Shown: piece after piece, positions 1-8,329 of the stretch
Layout: each line of letters starts with the position of its first letter
How positions within the stretch are numbered: the stretch's first letter is position 1
Assembly (NCBI GenBank): GCA_025463135.1
Contig: JAOAPY010000008.1
Coordinates: forward strand, 124,001-188,000
Source of the DNA: Acidobacteriota bacterium
Lineage (GTDB): Bacteria > Acidobacteriota > Blastocatellia > Pyrinomonadales > Pyrinomonadaceae
DNA length: 64,000 nt
Reading direction: 5' to 3'
Notes under the pieces: generated by a model
The model's database searches: none
What the model saw: the letters and a program-made list of their open reading frames with translations, nothing else
What the model was told of the DNA's origin: nothing
Program-made: the position numbers and the translations under genes

Positions 1-993
1 GTCAAGCAGCTTGGCCGCATTCAACGATTCGATCAGACGTCCTTCCATCGTCTGGGCGATCGCCAGAAAATGCAGGTTGTGGCTGTAGTACATCAGCGGA
101 TAGATGCCCCGCGCGCCATTCTTTTCCATGTAGGCGCGATCGGCGGCGGCTGCGTCGCGATTGCTTTGCGCAGCATTTTCATAATCGCCGGTGCGCTCAT
201 AGATGTGCGCGGGCATGTGCACCAGGTGACCGGCGGCCGGCATTAGCTCGCCGAGTTTGGGCGCGTAAGCGAGCGCGCGTTCCGGATAAGGCGAAGCTTC
301 AATCGCGTGGATGTAGTAATGAATCGCGCCCGGATGATTGGGATTGCGGCGCAACACTGATTCCAGCACAGCGACGATCTCTTCCGTGCCCGGCGCGGGT
401 TTTCCGTCGGCGGTCCAAAGCTTCCAGGGGCGCAGGTCCATCGCACTTTCCGCATACAAGGTGGCTGCATCCAGATCGTCCGGATAATTTCGGGCGAGCT
501 CGCTCATGGCGTATTTGTAATCGGCGTCCAGCTTCTTTAGATCCGCCTGCGGATCGATTGCGTAGCGTTTGGCCAGCGCGGCGATATAGGCGCGTTCGTT
601 CTCGGAGGCGCCGGCAGCGAGGGCTTGCGCCTTTTGCACAGCCTCGCATGCCGCCTTCTCGCGTGCGGGATCTACTTCCATGTTGATGTTAGGTCCGAGC
701 GCCAATGCCTCGCCCCAGTGGGCCATGGCTAACTTTGGATCCAACTCAGCAGCCCGTTTGAAAGAACGCACGGCTTCGTCATGATTGAAGGCATACACGA
801 GCGCCAGGCCCTGATTGAACCAGCGCTGCGCTTCTACACTAGTCGTCGTCACCGGATGATGAAGCGAGCCTAGCCCGGACATCAAAGTTTGGGGCTTTTC
901 CACACTGTCCATCTTCATCGAAGAGTGTTGCGCGAACACGGATACGCCTAGGTAGAGCAGGAAGGGAAGCGTCAATAGCCGAGAAGGTAGCAT
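1..993 (-). CDS. secreted TPR-repeat protein, C-terminus beyond window
   Basis: The frame is open without a stop from the ATG at 993 to the left edge, so 331 codons are visible and the 3' end is missing. The N-terminus (MLPSRLLTLPFLLYLGVSVF then AQ) is a signal peptide. It is followed by WFNQGLALVYAFNHDEAVRS and RAAELDPKLAMAHWGEALAL, which are TPR-like helices, and then by further helical repeats (NPNHPGAIHYYIHAIE, HIYERTGDYENAAQSN). Proteins of this type are common exported TPR proteins of Acidobacteriota. The molecular role is unknown; protein-protein contacts in the periplasm are an inference. Confidence 0.85.
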   Translation of the reverse strand, partial: MLPSRLLTLPFLLYLGVSVFAQHSSMKMDSVEKPQTLMSGLGSLHHPVTTTSVEAQRWFNQGLALVYAFNHDEAVRSFKRAAELDPKLAMAHWGEALALGPNINMEVDPAREKAACEAVQKAQALAAGASENERAYIAALAKRYAIDPQADLKKLDADYKYAMSELARNYPDDLDAATLYAESAMDLRPWKLWTADGKPAPGTEEIVAVLESVLRRNPNHPGAIHYYIHAIEASPYPERALAYAPKLGELMPAAGHLVHMPAHIYERTGDYENAAQSNRDAAAADRAYMEKNGARGIYPLMYYSHNLHFLAIAQTMEGRLIESLNAAKLLD

Positions 994-1194
994 TTCAGGT
1001 TCCTCGTTCGTTGGAATCGTGCGGCGAGCGAGCTCGGAGGTAATGGAACCTTGGTTCCCATCGGCCTGTGAACTCCGATTGGTTTTTCCCAAGCCGAGTA
1101 ATCGTCAGCTTCCGCCGTCACGATATCGTCGATTCATCCTCGTTGGGTTTTTTGAACGGCTTATTCATATTGATAAGGCAAACCGAACGCAAGG

Positions 1195-1605
1195 TTAGGA
1201 ATAGTAAACAACATTCAAGTCGGGAAAATTCAAACCGACGTGATCGGAGTCATGCGTGAGAAGAGTGAGCTTATAGTGAGCCGCACTCGCCGCTATCCAG
1301 GCATCCCCGGCTTCCAGCCTTCTACCGATTCGCTTGCAGTGCGTACTAAGCCGTGCCCACGTTTTAGCTAATTCTGGATCGTAGGGGATCACCACGAACT
1401 TTTGTAGAAAGGTTTCAAGACCAGCACGCAGTGTCGTTCCCCAATTGTTCTCTTCTGCCCATGACCACAGCTCGGCAACGCTCTGAAAACTGACAGCCAG
1501 GATTTGGGCCTCCATATGTCTCTCGTACTGAAGGCGCAACGCATCATTCGTTTTCTTTGGGTGGAGCAAGCTAGCGACTGTCGTGTCGAGTAAGACCGTG
1601 CTCAT
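1195..1605 (-). CDS. PIN-domain toxin, VapC-like
   Basis: This 136-residue protein has the PIN ribonuclease layout: D7 in LLDTT, E45 in SVAELW, D101 in EAGDAWIAA and D119/D121 in LLTHDSDH. These are the acidic residues expected to bind Mg2+/Mn2+ in VapC toxins. The length is normal for the family. Its ATG overlaps the stop of the gene before it by four bases (ATGA), the usual coupling of toxin to antitoxin. By family it should be an RNase held inactive by its partner. The RNA target cannot be read from the sequence. Confidence 0.85.
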   Translation of the reverse strand: MSTVLLDTTVASLLHPKKTNDALRLQYERHMEAQILAVSFQSVAELWSWAEENNWGTTLRAGLETFLQKFVVIPYDPELAKTWARLSTHCKRIGRRLEAGDAWIAASAAHYKLTLLTHDSDHVGLNFPDLNVVYYS

Positions 1606-1823
1606 TTGGATTGCTGTTCCTCAGCGTTCAGTTCGACTCGGGCCTGTCGTTCTGAGAGAACGAAGTTCATCAAAGCATCCGGATCATCATCGGCCGGCCA
1701 CAAAGCAGCTAGTTGATCCAGATCGTCAATTGGTGTAACGCCCTGTTCGGCAATTAACCGGACCAAAGTGTCTTCGGCTTTCTGGGCTACTTCATCTTTC
1801 TCCGGCGCATCCACTTTACTCAT
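1602..1823 (-). CDS. antitoxin of PIN toxin (VapB-like position)
   Basis: This 73-residue acidic protein lies directly upstream of the PIN toxin and shares an ATGA stop/start overlap with it. I see no clear DNA-binding motif (no AbrB or ribbon-helix-helix signature). The middle holds PIDDLDQLAALWPADDDPDA and the end is charged. Its position, small size, acidity and coupling support an antitoxin role; the family is not recognised. The spacer upstream (1824-1873) separates the pair from the broken cyclase gene. Confidence 0.7.
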   Translation of the reverse strand: MSKVDAPEKDEVAQKAEDTLVRLIAEQGVTPIDDLDQLAALWPADDDPDALMNFVLSERQARVELNAEEQQSK

Positions 1824-1873
1824 GTGCTGATATCTCCTTCTTACCGATTATAGTAAGGCACTGTCCGCTGAGG

Positions 1874-2534
1874 TTAAGTATTTGACGAGTTTTGATTGAT
1901 AGATCCGAGTAACTGCGTCCGCGCGCTTTTCTGGCTTTGAACCGCTTCAATCAGAGGCTTGATATCGAGCCGCCAAAAGGATTGTTTGCCGAAGCTCTTT
2001 AAATCTCTTTTCATCGACACGAAACTTACGCCGGAATCGGGTCCTAACCTGTTCTCATAATCCGTTTTAACGGAATCACTCACCAAGATTCCTTCTTCAG
2101 GTAATGCATGCTGAACCCGTGCGGCGAAGTTCACTCTGAAGCCCATAGATGTCATTCTCCCTAATCTGAACCTCACCGGAATTGATTCCGATTCTGACGC
2201 CGATGTAATCCACTCCCGTATAGAGTGCAAATCTTAAAGAAAAATCAACCGCATCGCCAGGGGTCCGAAACGCAATCATTAGGGAATCTCCTATTACCTT
2301 TACTACATACGAATCGTAAATGGAGGCAAGGTTGCGTGCCCAAGAGAAGTGGCTGAATAGGCTCTCAATCCACTTTTTATCACCCAACCTTATTCCTATG
2401 TCGGTAGATTCGACTATGTCCGTGAAGACCAATGTTAGATCGAGATGTTGGGATCCGGCCCATTCCTCCAGAGTCGGCGGTCGTCGTTTTTCGCCCGCAT
2501 GAAATTCGCCTTTAATATGCACTGGCTCACTCAT
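1874..2534 (-). pseudogene. class III adenylate/guanylate cyclase domain protein, frameshifted
   Basis: The first frame (from ATG 2534) carries the start of a class III cyclase domain: metal-binding D39 in LVFTDIVEST and D83 in VVKVIGDSLMIAF. At ENDIYG the family continues with a VNxAAR motif, but this frame turns into LQSELRRTG and stops at 2097. The continuation (GFRVNFAARVQHALPEEGI) is in another frame, ending at 1874. Removing one G from the GGG run at 2142-2144 joins both into about 219 residues. The gene overlaps the stop of lepA by 8 bases, so it was probably its last operon member. Either a true pseudogene or a one-base sequence error. Confidence 0.85.
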
Positions 2535-4326
2535 TCACTTTCAGCACGGCCAGGAACGCTTCCTGCGGAATCTCGACGCGCCCGACTTTCTTCATGCGCT
2601 TTTTGCCTTCCTTCTGTTTCTCGAGCAGCTTGCGTTTGCGTGAGATGTCGCCGCCATAGCATTTGGCAATCACATTCTTCCCGAGCGCCTTCACAGTTTC
2701 GCGCGCGATCACTTTATTGCCGATAGCCGCCTGGATGGGTACTTCAAACAGTTGCCGCGGGATCAGTTGCTTCATCTTCTCAGTCAGCACGCGTCCCTTT
2801 GCCTGGGCCGTGTCGCGATGAAGAACCAATGAGAGCGCGTCCACCGGTTCGCCCGCCACCAGCACATCAAGCTTCACCAGGTCGCTCTCCCAATAACCGG
2901 CGAGGTTGTAATCGAGCGAAGCATAGCCGCGCGAAACCGACTTAAGACGATCGTAAAAGTCCATCACGATTTCATTCAGCGGCAATTCATAAGTCAGCAT
3001 CACGCGATTCGAAGCAATGTACTCAAAACCTTTCTGCACGCCCCGTTTCTCTTCCAGCAGCGGCAGGATGCCGCCGAGATAATCGTCCGGCGTAAGGATC
3101 ACTGCGTGAATTATTGGCTCTTCGATCTTGGTGATGCGTCCGGGGTCGGGCATCTTGGCCGGCGAATCGATTTCGCTGACGACGCCATCCGTGGTGGTCA
3201 CCACGTAGCGAACGCTGGGCGCGGTGGAAATCAACTCGAGATTGAATTCGCGTTCCAAACGCTCCTGCACGATCTCCATGTGCAACAGACCCAGGAAGCC
3301 GCAGCGAAATCCGAACCCCAGCGCAGTCGAAGACTCTGGTTCATAAAAGAACGACGCATCATTCAAGCGCAGCCGGTCCAGCGCGTCTCGCAGCTCTTCA
3401 TACTGGATCGTATCCGTCGGATAGAGTCCGGCAAAAACCATGGGCTTGATTTCCTGGAAGCCGGGAAAGGGCTCAGTGGTCGGACGAGCGGCTTCGGTAA
3501 TCGTGTCGCCAATTTGCACGTCAGCGACTTCCTTGATCGAAGCCGTCAGGAAACCCACTTCACCGACGCTCAATTCGCCGATCGGAGTTGGGCGCGGCCG
3601 ATTGACGCCCAGAGTTTCCACCTGATAGTCGCGACCGGTATTGAAGAAACGTATCTTCATGCCCGGACGAATCGCGCCGTCAATCACGCGGAACAAAACA
3701 ATCACGCCCCTGTAAGAGTCGTACCAGGAATCGAATATCAACGCTTTTAAGGGCGCGTTCGGATCACCTTTGGGCGAGGGCACGTCGCGGACGATGGCCT
3801 CGAGGACTTCGTGCACTCCGACACCAGTCTTGGCACTGGTAAAGACGGCGTTATGCGTTTCCAGGCCGATGAGGTGCTCAATCTGCTCGATCGCCTTGTC
3901 AGGTTCGGCGCCCGGCAGATCGATCTTGTTGATGACGGGGATCAACTCCAGATTATTTTCGATAGCCAGATAGGTATTGGCCAGCGTTTGCGCTTCGACT
4001 CCCTGCGAAGCGTCGACCACCAGCAAGGCTCCTTCGCAGGCAGATAATGAACGAGAGACTTCATAAGAAAAATCGACGTGGCCGGGGGTATCGATCAGGT
4101 TGAGCAGATAAAGCTGGCCGTCTTCGGCCTTGTAATCGAGCCGCACCGCGTGCGACTTGATCGTGATGCCACGTTCGCGCTCGAGGTCCATGTTGTCGAG
4201 GATTTGTTCGGACATATCGCGTCCGGTCACGGCGCCAGTGAGCTCAAGCAGGCGATCGGCAAGCGTGGATTTGCCGTGATCGATATGCGCGATGATCGAG
4301 AAATTGCGGATGCGGTCAGGATTCAT
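2527..4326 (-). CDS. lepA: elongation factor 4 (LepA)
   Basis: The 599-residue protein has the normal LepA length and order: a GTPase domain starting with AHIDHGKST (residues 13-21), DTPGHVDFS and NKIDLPGA, then EF-G-like domains, and the LepA-specific C-terminus with [20 protein letters not shown]. LepA is a ribosome-binding GTPase that acts on stalled or mistranslocated ribosomes. The ATG at 4326 gives the canonical N-terminus. The following nucleotide-cyclase gene begins inside its stop region. Nothing unusual is visible in the catalytic motifs. Confidence 0.97.
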   Translation of the reverse strand: MNPDRIRNFSIIAHIDHGKSTLADRLLELTGAVTGRDMSEQILDNMDLERERGITIKSHAVRLDYKAEDGQLYLLNLIDTPGHVDFSYEVSRSLSACEGALLVVDASQGVEAQTLANTYLAIENNLELIPVINKIDLPGAEPDKAIEQIEHLIGLETHNAVFTSAKTGVGVHEVLEAIVRDVPSPKGDPNAPLKALIFDSWYDSYRGVIVLFRVIDGAIRPGMKIRFFNTGRDYQVETLGVNRPRPTPIGELSVGEVGFLTASIKEVADVQIGDTITEAARPTTEPFPGFQEIKPMVFAGLYPTDTIQYEELRDALDRLRLNDASFFYEPESSTALGFGFRCGFLGLLHMEIVQERLEREFNLELISTAPSVRYVVTTTDGVVSEIDSPAKMPDPGRITKIEEPIIHAVILTPDDYLGGILPLLEEKRGVQKGFEYIASNRVMLTYELPLNEIVMDFYDRLKSVSRGYASLDYNLAGYWESDLVKLDVLVAGEPVDALSLVLHRDTAQAKGRVLTEKMKQLIPRQLFEVPIQAAIGNKVIARETVKALGKNVIAKCYGGDISRKRKLLEKQKEGKKRMKKVGRVEIPQEAFLAVLKVNE

Positions 4327-4330
4327 GCGA

Positions 4331-4443
4331 AGTTATCAGTAGTCAGCAATCAGTTATCAGTGATCGGCAGCAAAAGTGAACGGTATTTAGACAGCGCGAC
4401 GTTGTTAAAAGACAACTGACAACTGACTACTGACAACTGACAA
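4331..4443. repeat. short A/C/T/G-rich repeat of the CAACTGACAACTGAC type
   Basis: The left part (AGTTATCAGTAGTCAGCAAT and on) and the right part (AACTGACAACTGACTACTGA and on) are near reverse complements around a spacer of unique sequence. The same words recur at 15195-15235. The repeat lies just upstream of lepA and yields LSVVSNQLSV-type peptides in non-coding frames. Confidence 0.7.
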
Positions 4444-4448
4444 CTTTC

Positions 4449-4485
4449 AAAATAACAAAACGGACGCGAAACAGCACGCGCCCGT
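4449..4485 (-). terminator. intrinsic terminator downstream of the 4509-5180 gene
   Basis: Read on the minus strand, ACGGGCGCG (4485-4477) pairs with CGCGTCCGT (4468-4460) over nine positions with one G-T, leaving an 8-base loop. A T-rich run (TTTGTTATTTT) follows. It sits 24 bases after the stop of the 4509-5180 gene and before the lepA promoter region, as expected for a Rho-independent terminator. Confidence 0.7.
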
Positions 4486-4508
4486 CTGTTTGAGATGCCG
4501 AAGCCGAG

Positions 4509-5180
4509 TTACTTAAGCACCACGGATCTCAAGATATCAGTATGCGTTTTTAGCTGGTCGGGCGTGTCATACGTAACAATGAAGAACAAAACATAGTCCT
4601 TCCTGATATGCGCGAAATATTTCTGGTTCACAATCACTCCCGAAAAGTCTGTCTTAAAGTCGATGGCGGCGAAGGGCACTCCCCCAATCTGCTCGGTGTA
4701 AACGTCTCTTTCGATGGTTATCGGTGCTTGCGAATACTGGAGCGTGTTCTTCAGCGCCAGCATGTAGCCGGCGTCCGTTTTGACACCAGTGGGAAACTTT
4801 TCCGCGCCACACAGGAACATGGAATTCAAAGGCCCGGGCGATCCGGGCGGGCGCTCAGTGACGGTCAGCAAATTCAGTGTGTTATCAACAGCTTTATTCA
4901 GTTCGTTCTTTTTGGTTGGATCGTCACTGGTTACGATCTCTTTGCCGCGGTCACTAATCTGCTTTTTGAAATTCGAATCCTGCACACTCCAGCCGGCCGG
5001 AAATGTCAGCGTCAACCCAAAGTAGTTGTTCGCATATGTCGTGCCCGAAACGCTGCCGAAGTCCGGCACCTCAGTACTCGCGGGCACCGCAGGCGGCGTT
5101 TGCGCATTGGCAGATAGCGTAACGAGCGAGAACGCCGCAACCCCCAGAAATTTTATCAACAATCTGTTCATAGCTTTCAA
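4509..5180 (-). CDS. secreted protein of unknown function
   Basis: This 223-residue protein begins with a signal peptide (LLIKFLGVAAFSLVTLSANA, cleavage before QTPP). The mature part opens with YANNYFGLTLTFPAGWSVQD, the pattern of small exported PsbP/DUF1795-like folds, and ends with YDTPDQLKTHTDILRSVVLK. The start could equally be the Met at codon 4. It lies in the same direction as the small membrane protein upstream, with a 24-base gap, so the two are probably co-transcribed. A terminator follows. No catalytic residues are recognisable. Confidence 0.75.
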   Translation of the reverse strand: MKAMNRLLIKFLGVAAFSLVTLSANAQTPPAVPASTEVPDFGSVSGTTYANNYFGLTLTFPAGWSVQDSNFKKQISDRGKEIVTSDDPTKKNELNKAVDNTLNLLTVTERPPGSPGPLNSMFLCGAEKFPTGVKTDAGYMLALKNTLQYSQAPITIERDVYTEQIGGVPFAAIDFKTDFSGVIVNQKYFAHIRKDYVLFFIVTYDTPDQLKTHTDILRSVVLK

Positions 5181-5204
5181 ACTCCCATTGAGATTCTTTT
5201 GTAA

Positions 5205-5678
5205 TCAATCCGGCAGATTTGCCTCTACATACGCTCGAGCTTTTTCCGGGGTATCGAGTGACGTAATAAATAATGTGTGGCTGGCGCCCCAGGTGATGTG
5301 GTCCTTAATAAACTGTGGGTAATCATCAGCGGGCGTTCCGTTAGCCTTGAACAATCCCAGCTTCTTGACAACTTTCTGCAGCAACTCCGCGTCCTGTGAC
5401 ATGCTTGCGGCCTGAAACAGCTTGTGCTTGTCATCGTCAGAGACGCTTGAGCCGTTTGACGAAGAATTGTCCGAGCCGCTGTTCTGGTTCTCATTGGCGT
5501 TCGAATTTGAATTTGAATTCGAGTCTACATTGATGTTGAGATTGCGACTGCGCTCAGTTATCGATGATCCCTGCTGGGACCTCCAGTAAAAAAATATGCC
5601 CAACCCTATCGCCACTACAATTAAACCCAGGCATCCAACGGCGCCGCAGCCCGCGGCGATTTTTTGATTCTTGGTCAT
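5205..5678 (-). CDS. single-pass membrane protein with Asn/Ser-rich linker
   Basis: In this 157-residue protein residues ~10-32 (GCGAVGCLGLIVVAIGLGIF) form one transmembrane helix, followed by a low-complexity linker (SNSNSNANENQNSGSD) and a soluble C-terminal part of about 85 residues (from DDDKHKLFQAASMSQD). Such Asn/Ser linkers after a membrane anchor are frequent in exported proteins of Blastocatellia. It lies in tandem with the secreted protein at 4509-5180. Function is not recognised. Confidence 0.7.
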   Translation of the reverse strand: MTKNQKIAAGCGAVGCLGLIVVAIGLGIFFYWRSQQGSSITERSRNLNINVDSNSNSNSNANENQNSGSDNSSSNGSSVSDDDKHKLFQAASMSQDAELLQKVVKKLGLFKANGTPADDYPQFIKDHITWGASHTLFITSLDTPEKARAYVEANLPD

Positions 5679-5721
5679 TACTCTCCTTCTAAAGAATTGT
5701 GTTTTGAAAAACGACTTGCAC

Positions 5722-6690
5722 TTACCGTCGCGCCTTCATCCAGCCGATACAACGTTTCAGATGAGACCGCATATTTTCTGGACTGTCATTATGAATACGT
5801 CCATGACCCGGCAAGACCCACTCGAAATCGTACTGCAGTAACTTTTCCATGGATCTGATCTGCTCGTCCCAGGAATACCAGCATACACTGCGAAAGGCAG
5901 TCAGCGTTTGGCGTTCCGGCGACCAGGCGAGGTGATCTCCGGTAAATAAATACCGCTGTTTGTAAAGCAGAACGACGTGCCCGCGTGTATGTCCCGGAGT
6001 AGGAATGGCGAGCAAATCGTGATCGAGCCGCACCTCTTTTTCTCCCTGAATGATCCATTCGATGCCGAGCCGGGCGGCCCCGTCGTCCGCGTGCATGACG
6101 CGCTGACAACCAAACTTTTCGGCAAATCTGACATGATCGGCTATGTCGTCGCTGTGGCTCAGGAACATTTTGCGCGCGCCACCCATGACGGCCATCTTCT
6201 TTACCAGTTGCGTCGCAAAGCGCGGAGAGTCTATCAGTACATTGCCACCCTCGGCCTCAGGGCGCAGAATTAAGTAGCTCCACGCGCCGAAACTCGACTC
6301 GGAGGTGTAGCCGCAAAAATAAACATTCTCGGCAATGGGCATCGGGAAACCATCGATCCCTGCGCGAAAGTCCTGCGGCTTCAAAGTACCAATTGAACCA
6401 GTCGGACAGGCGACCAGGGCCATCAAGGTGCGGCGGGTATCTGCGAGGGTCAGGGGTTGGTTAGAGACAATCGAGGCGTCACCTGCATCAGTAAAAACCT
6501 CGGGAGCGAGTTGACGACAAGCATCACAGTCGATACAGGATGAATCGACAAAGAAATCTCCCGGAACGTTTCCCGCCAGTCGCTTCTCGACGTTTGCCAT
6601 TTTTCGCAGCCAACCCTGCTGCGCATAATCGCTCAACGAGAGCTTCGGTTCAAGCAGGCCGACGAGCTTTAGCTTGTCGATCAACCGCAT
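5722..6690 (-). CDS. metallo-beta-lactamase-fold hydrolase with N-terminal 4Fe-4S domain
   Basis: Residues ~45-95 form a ferredoxin-like domain: C52, C55 and C58 in SSCIDCDACR, with a fourth Cys in LVACPTGSIG. From ~110 the protein has the metallo-beta-lactamase fold with SHSDDIADH in place of the usual HxHxDH, then TPGHTRGHVVLL, LFTGDHLAW and WVLPGHGR. The HxDDxxDH form is known in ferredoxin-fused members, so the metal site is probably intact. The Fe-S domain suggests a redox-linked hydrolase or a glyoxalase II-like role, but the substrate is unknown. It follows the response regulator in the same direction. Confidence 0.85.
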   Translation of the reverse strand: MRLIDKLKLVGLLEPKLSLSDYAQQGWLRKMANVEKRLAGNVPGDFFVDSSCIDCDACRQLAPEVFTDAGDASIVSNQPLTLADTRRTLMALVACPTGSIGTLKPQDFRAGIDGFPMPIAENVYFCGYTSESSFGAWSYLILRPEAEGGNVLIDSPRFATQLVKKMAVMGGARKMFLSHSDDIADHVRFAEKFGCQRVMHADDGAARLGIEWIIQGEKEVRLDHDLLAIPTPGHTRGHVVLLYKQRYLFTGDHLAWSPERQTLTAFRSVCWYSWDEQIRSMEKLLQYDFEWVLPGHGRIHNDSPENMRSHLKRCIGWMKARR

Positions 6691-6720
6691 TAACGCGAAC
6701 TCAACTGGAAATCACGGCGA

Positions 6721-6744
6721 CGACAAACTGAAGTTTGTCGGACA
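6721..6744. repeat. solitary hairpin related to the MITE core
   Basis: CGACAAACTGAAGTTTGTCG folds into an 8-bp stem with a TGAA loop and is followed by GACA. The same hairpin (GACAAACTTTAGTTTGTC then GGACA) is the core of the four MITE-like elements in this window. It lies between the response-regulator and metallo-hydrolase genes and may be a relic. Confidence 0.5.
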
Positions 6745-6808
6745 GGTCCCGCTTTCTAAACGGAACGGCGATGTCCTGGCTCCTGCTGGCTGCTCTCGCC
6801 TCCTGCTC

Positions 6809-8185
6809 TTACAAGTCATATTCGTTGATCAAGCGGTGCAGATACGAGCGGCTGATCCCGAGCCTTTTGGCGGCGTGGACTTTATTTCCGCCTTCGCTTT
6901 TTAGAGCGTCGCGAATCATGTTGCGCTTGAGGGCAGTGACCGATCCTTCCAGGGTTGTTTCGTCTGCAGTACTGGCGTCGGGAAGTGTTCGCAACATCTT
7001 CTCAGGTAGAAACTCCAGACCCAGCACGGGGCTGCTGCTTAGCACCACCAGTCGCTCCATCAGATTTTCCAACTCGCGCACATTTCCGGGCCATTCATAA
7101 TCCTGTAAAGCTTCGAGCAATGCCGGATCAAGGTCCGAGTTCGGCCGCCCGTGTTTGTCGGCGGCTTTGGCGGCGAAGTGCGCGGCCAGGACCGGAATAT
7201 CTTCCTGCCGCTCGCGCAACGGCGGTAACGCAAGCGGCACGACATTCAGGCGATAAAAAAGATCGCGCCGGAAATTACCCGCCTCGACCGCTTTCTCCAG
7301 ATCGCTGTTGCTCGCGGCAATCAAGCGAATGTCCACCATCAGAGTCCGGGCGCCGCCGACACGTTCAAAAGACCGCTCCTGAAGTACGCGCAGCAACTTG
7401 ACTTGAACGGGCAGTGTGAGCTCTCCGATCTCGTCGAGAAACAATGTCCCGCCGTCTGCCAACTCGAATCGACCTTTGCGCATTTGCCTGGCGTCAGTAA
7501 AGGCGCCTTTCTCGTGCCCGAAGAGTTCCGATTCGATTAGCGACTCAGGTAATGCCGCGCAACTTACCGCTACGAAGGGCGCCTGCCCGCGCGGGCTTTC
7601 TTCGTGGATGGCCAGGGCCAGCATCTCTTTTCCCGTCCCGTTCTCACCCACCAGCAGGACCGTAGCACTGGTCGGGGCCACCGCCCGGGCCTGCTTCAGG
7701 ATCTTTTCCAGCGAAGGGCTGGTTCCCACCAGATGCGAAAAACCGCGGCCCGATAATTCACTGCGCAGCCGCATGATTTCCCGCTCGAGCCGTCGCACAC
7801 GCGCTGCCTGATTCGTAAGGTGAAGTACCTCGGTGCCATCCACAGGCTTTTCCAGAAAACAGTAAGCGCCACGTTTTACAGCTTCCAGGGCCGCGTGTTT
7901 TGCGTTGCTGCCGGTGATGACAACAACAGGAACGGGAGGTCGCAGTCGCCGCGCCGCTTCGATGATGGCCAGGCCTTCAGTCAGGTCAGAAACGTGCGGA
8001 GGCAGGTGCAGATCGCTTAGAACCACCTCGACCGGTTCGTGCACCAGCAGTGCCATTGCCTCAGTCCGCGAGCTGGCCTCGATCACGCGATAGTGCTCGC
8101 TGAGCGCCCAAAAGAGCCCGCGTCGCACACTCTCGTCATCCTCAACTACCAGGACAGTTGGTTTAGTATTGGCGTGCTCGCCCAT
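6809..8185 (-). CDS. sigma-54-dependent response regulator (NtrC/PrsR-like)
   Basis: This 458-residue protein has three domains. The receiver (1-125) has acidic E15/D16/D17 and phospho-acceptor D58 in VVLSDLHL. The AAA+ domain (~145-375) has Walker A GENGTGKE and Walker [14 protein letters not shown] Fis-type HTH closes the protein ([20 protein letters not shown]). The sigma-54 contact loop reads GAFTDA rather than GAFTGA. Its kinase lies upstream on the same strand with a 144-base gap, forming a two-component pair. It should activate sigma-54 promoters when phosphorylated; targets are unknown. Confidence 0.93.
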   Translation of the reverse strand: MGEHANTKPTVLVVEDDESVRRGLFWALSEHYRVIEASSRTEAMALLVHEPVEVVLSDLHLPPHVSDLTEGLAIIEAARRLRPPVPVVVITGSNAKHAALEAVKRGAYCFLEKPVDGTEVLHLTNQAARVRRLEREIMRLRSELSGRGFSHLVGTSPSLEKILKQARAVAPTSATVLLVGENGTGKEMLALAIHEESPRGQAPFVAVSCAALPESLIESELFGHEKGAFTDARQMRKGRFELADGGTLFLDEIGELTLPVQVKLLRVLQERSFERVGGARTLMVDIRLIAASNSDLEKAVEAGNFRRDLFYRLNVVPLALPPLRERQEDIPVLAAHFAAKAADKHGRPNSDLDPALLEALQDYEWPGNVRELENLMERLVVLSSSPVLGLEFLPEKMLRTLPDASTADETTLEGSVTALKRNMIRDALKSEGGNKVHAAKRLGISRSYLHRLINEYDL

Positions 8186-8329
8186 AGATTGTTACCAAGA
8201 AGGCCGCTGCTACTTGTCGCCCGTCAACAATTGGTTGACAGCCAACGCCGTTCACATTTCCGGGTACATCTAAGAGTGAAGTTCTACTATCAGTAATAAG
8301 GGCATCTGATCAACGCACTGCGTCAGTGT

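Noticed and set aside
1068-1259. 63-codon frame between the TPR and PIN-toxin genes
   Set aside because: It overlaps the end of the PIN-toxin gene, has no motif or ribosome site and is best read as non-coding.
3106-3750. 214-codon open frame opposite lepA
   Set aside because: It is antisense to lepA with no recognisable domain or ribosome site.
8186-8329. Gap between kinase and regulator as a separate promoter
   Set aside because: No convincing -35/-10 or -24/-12 pair was found on the minus strand.
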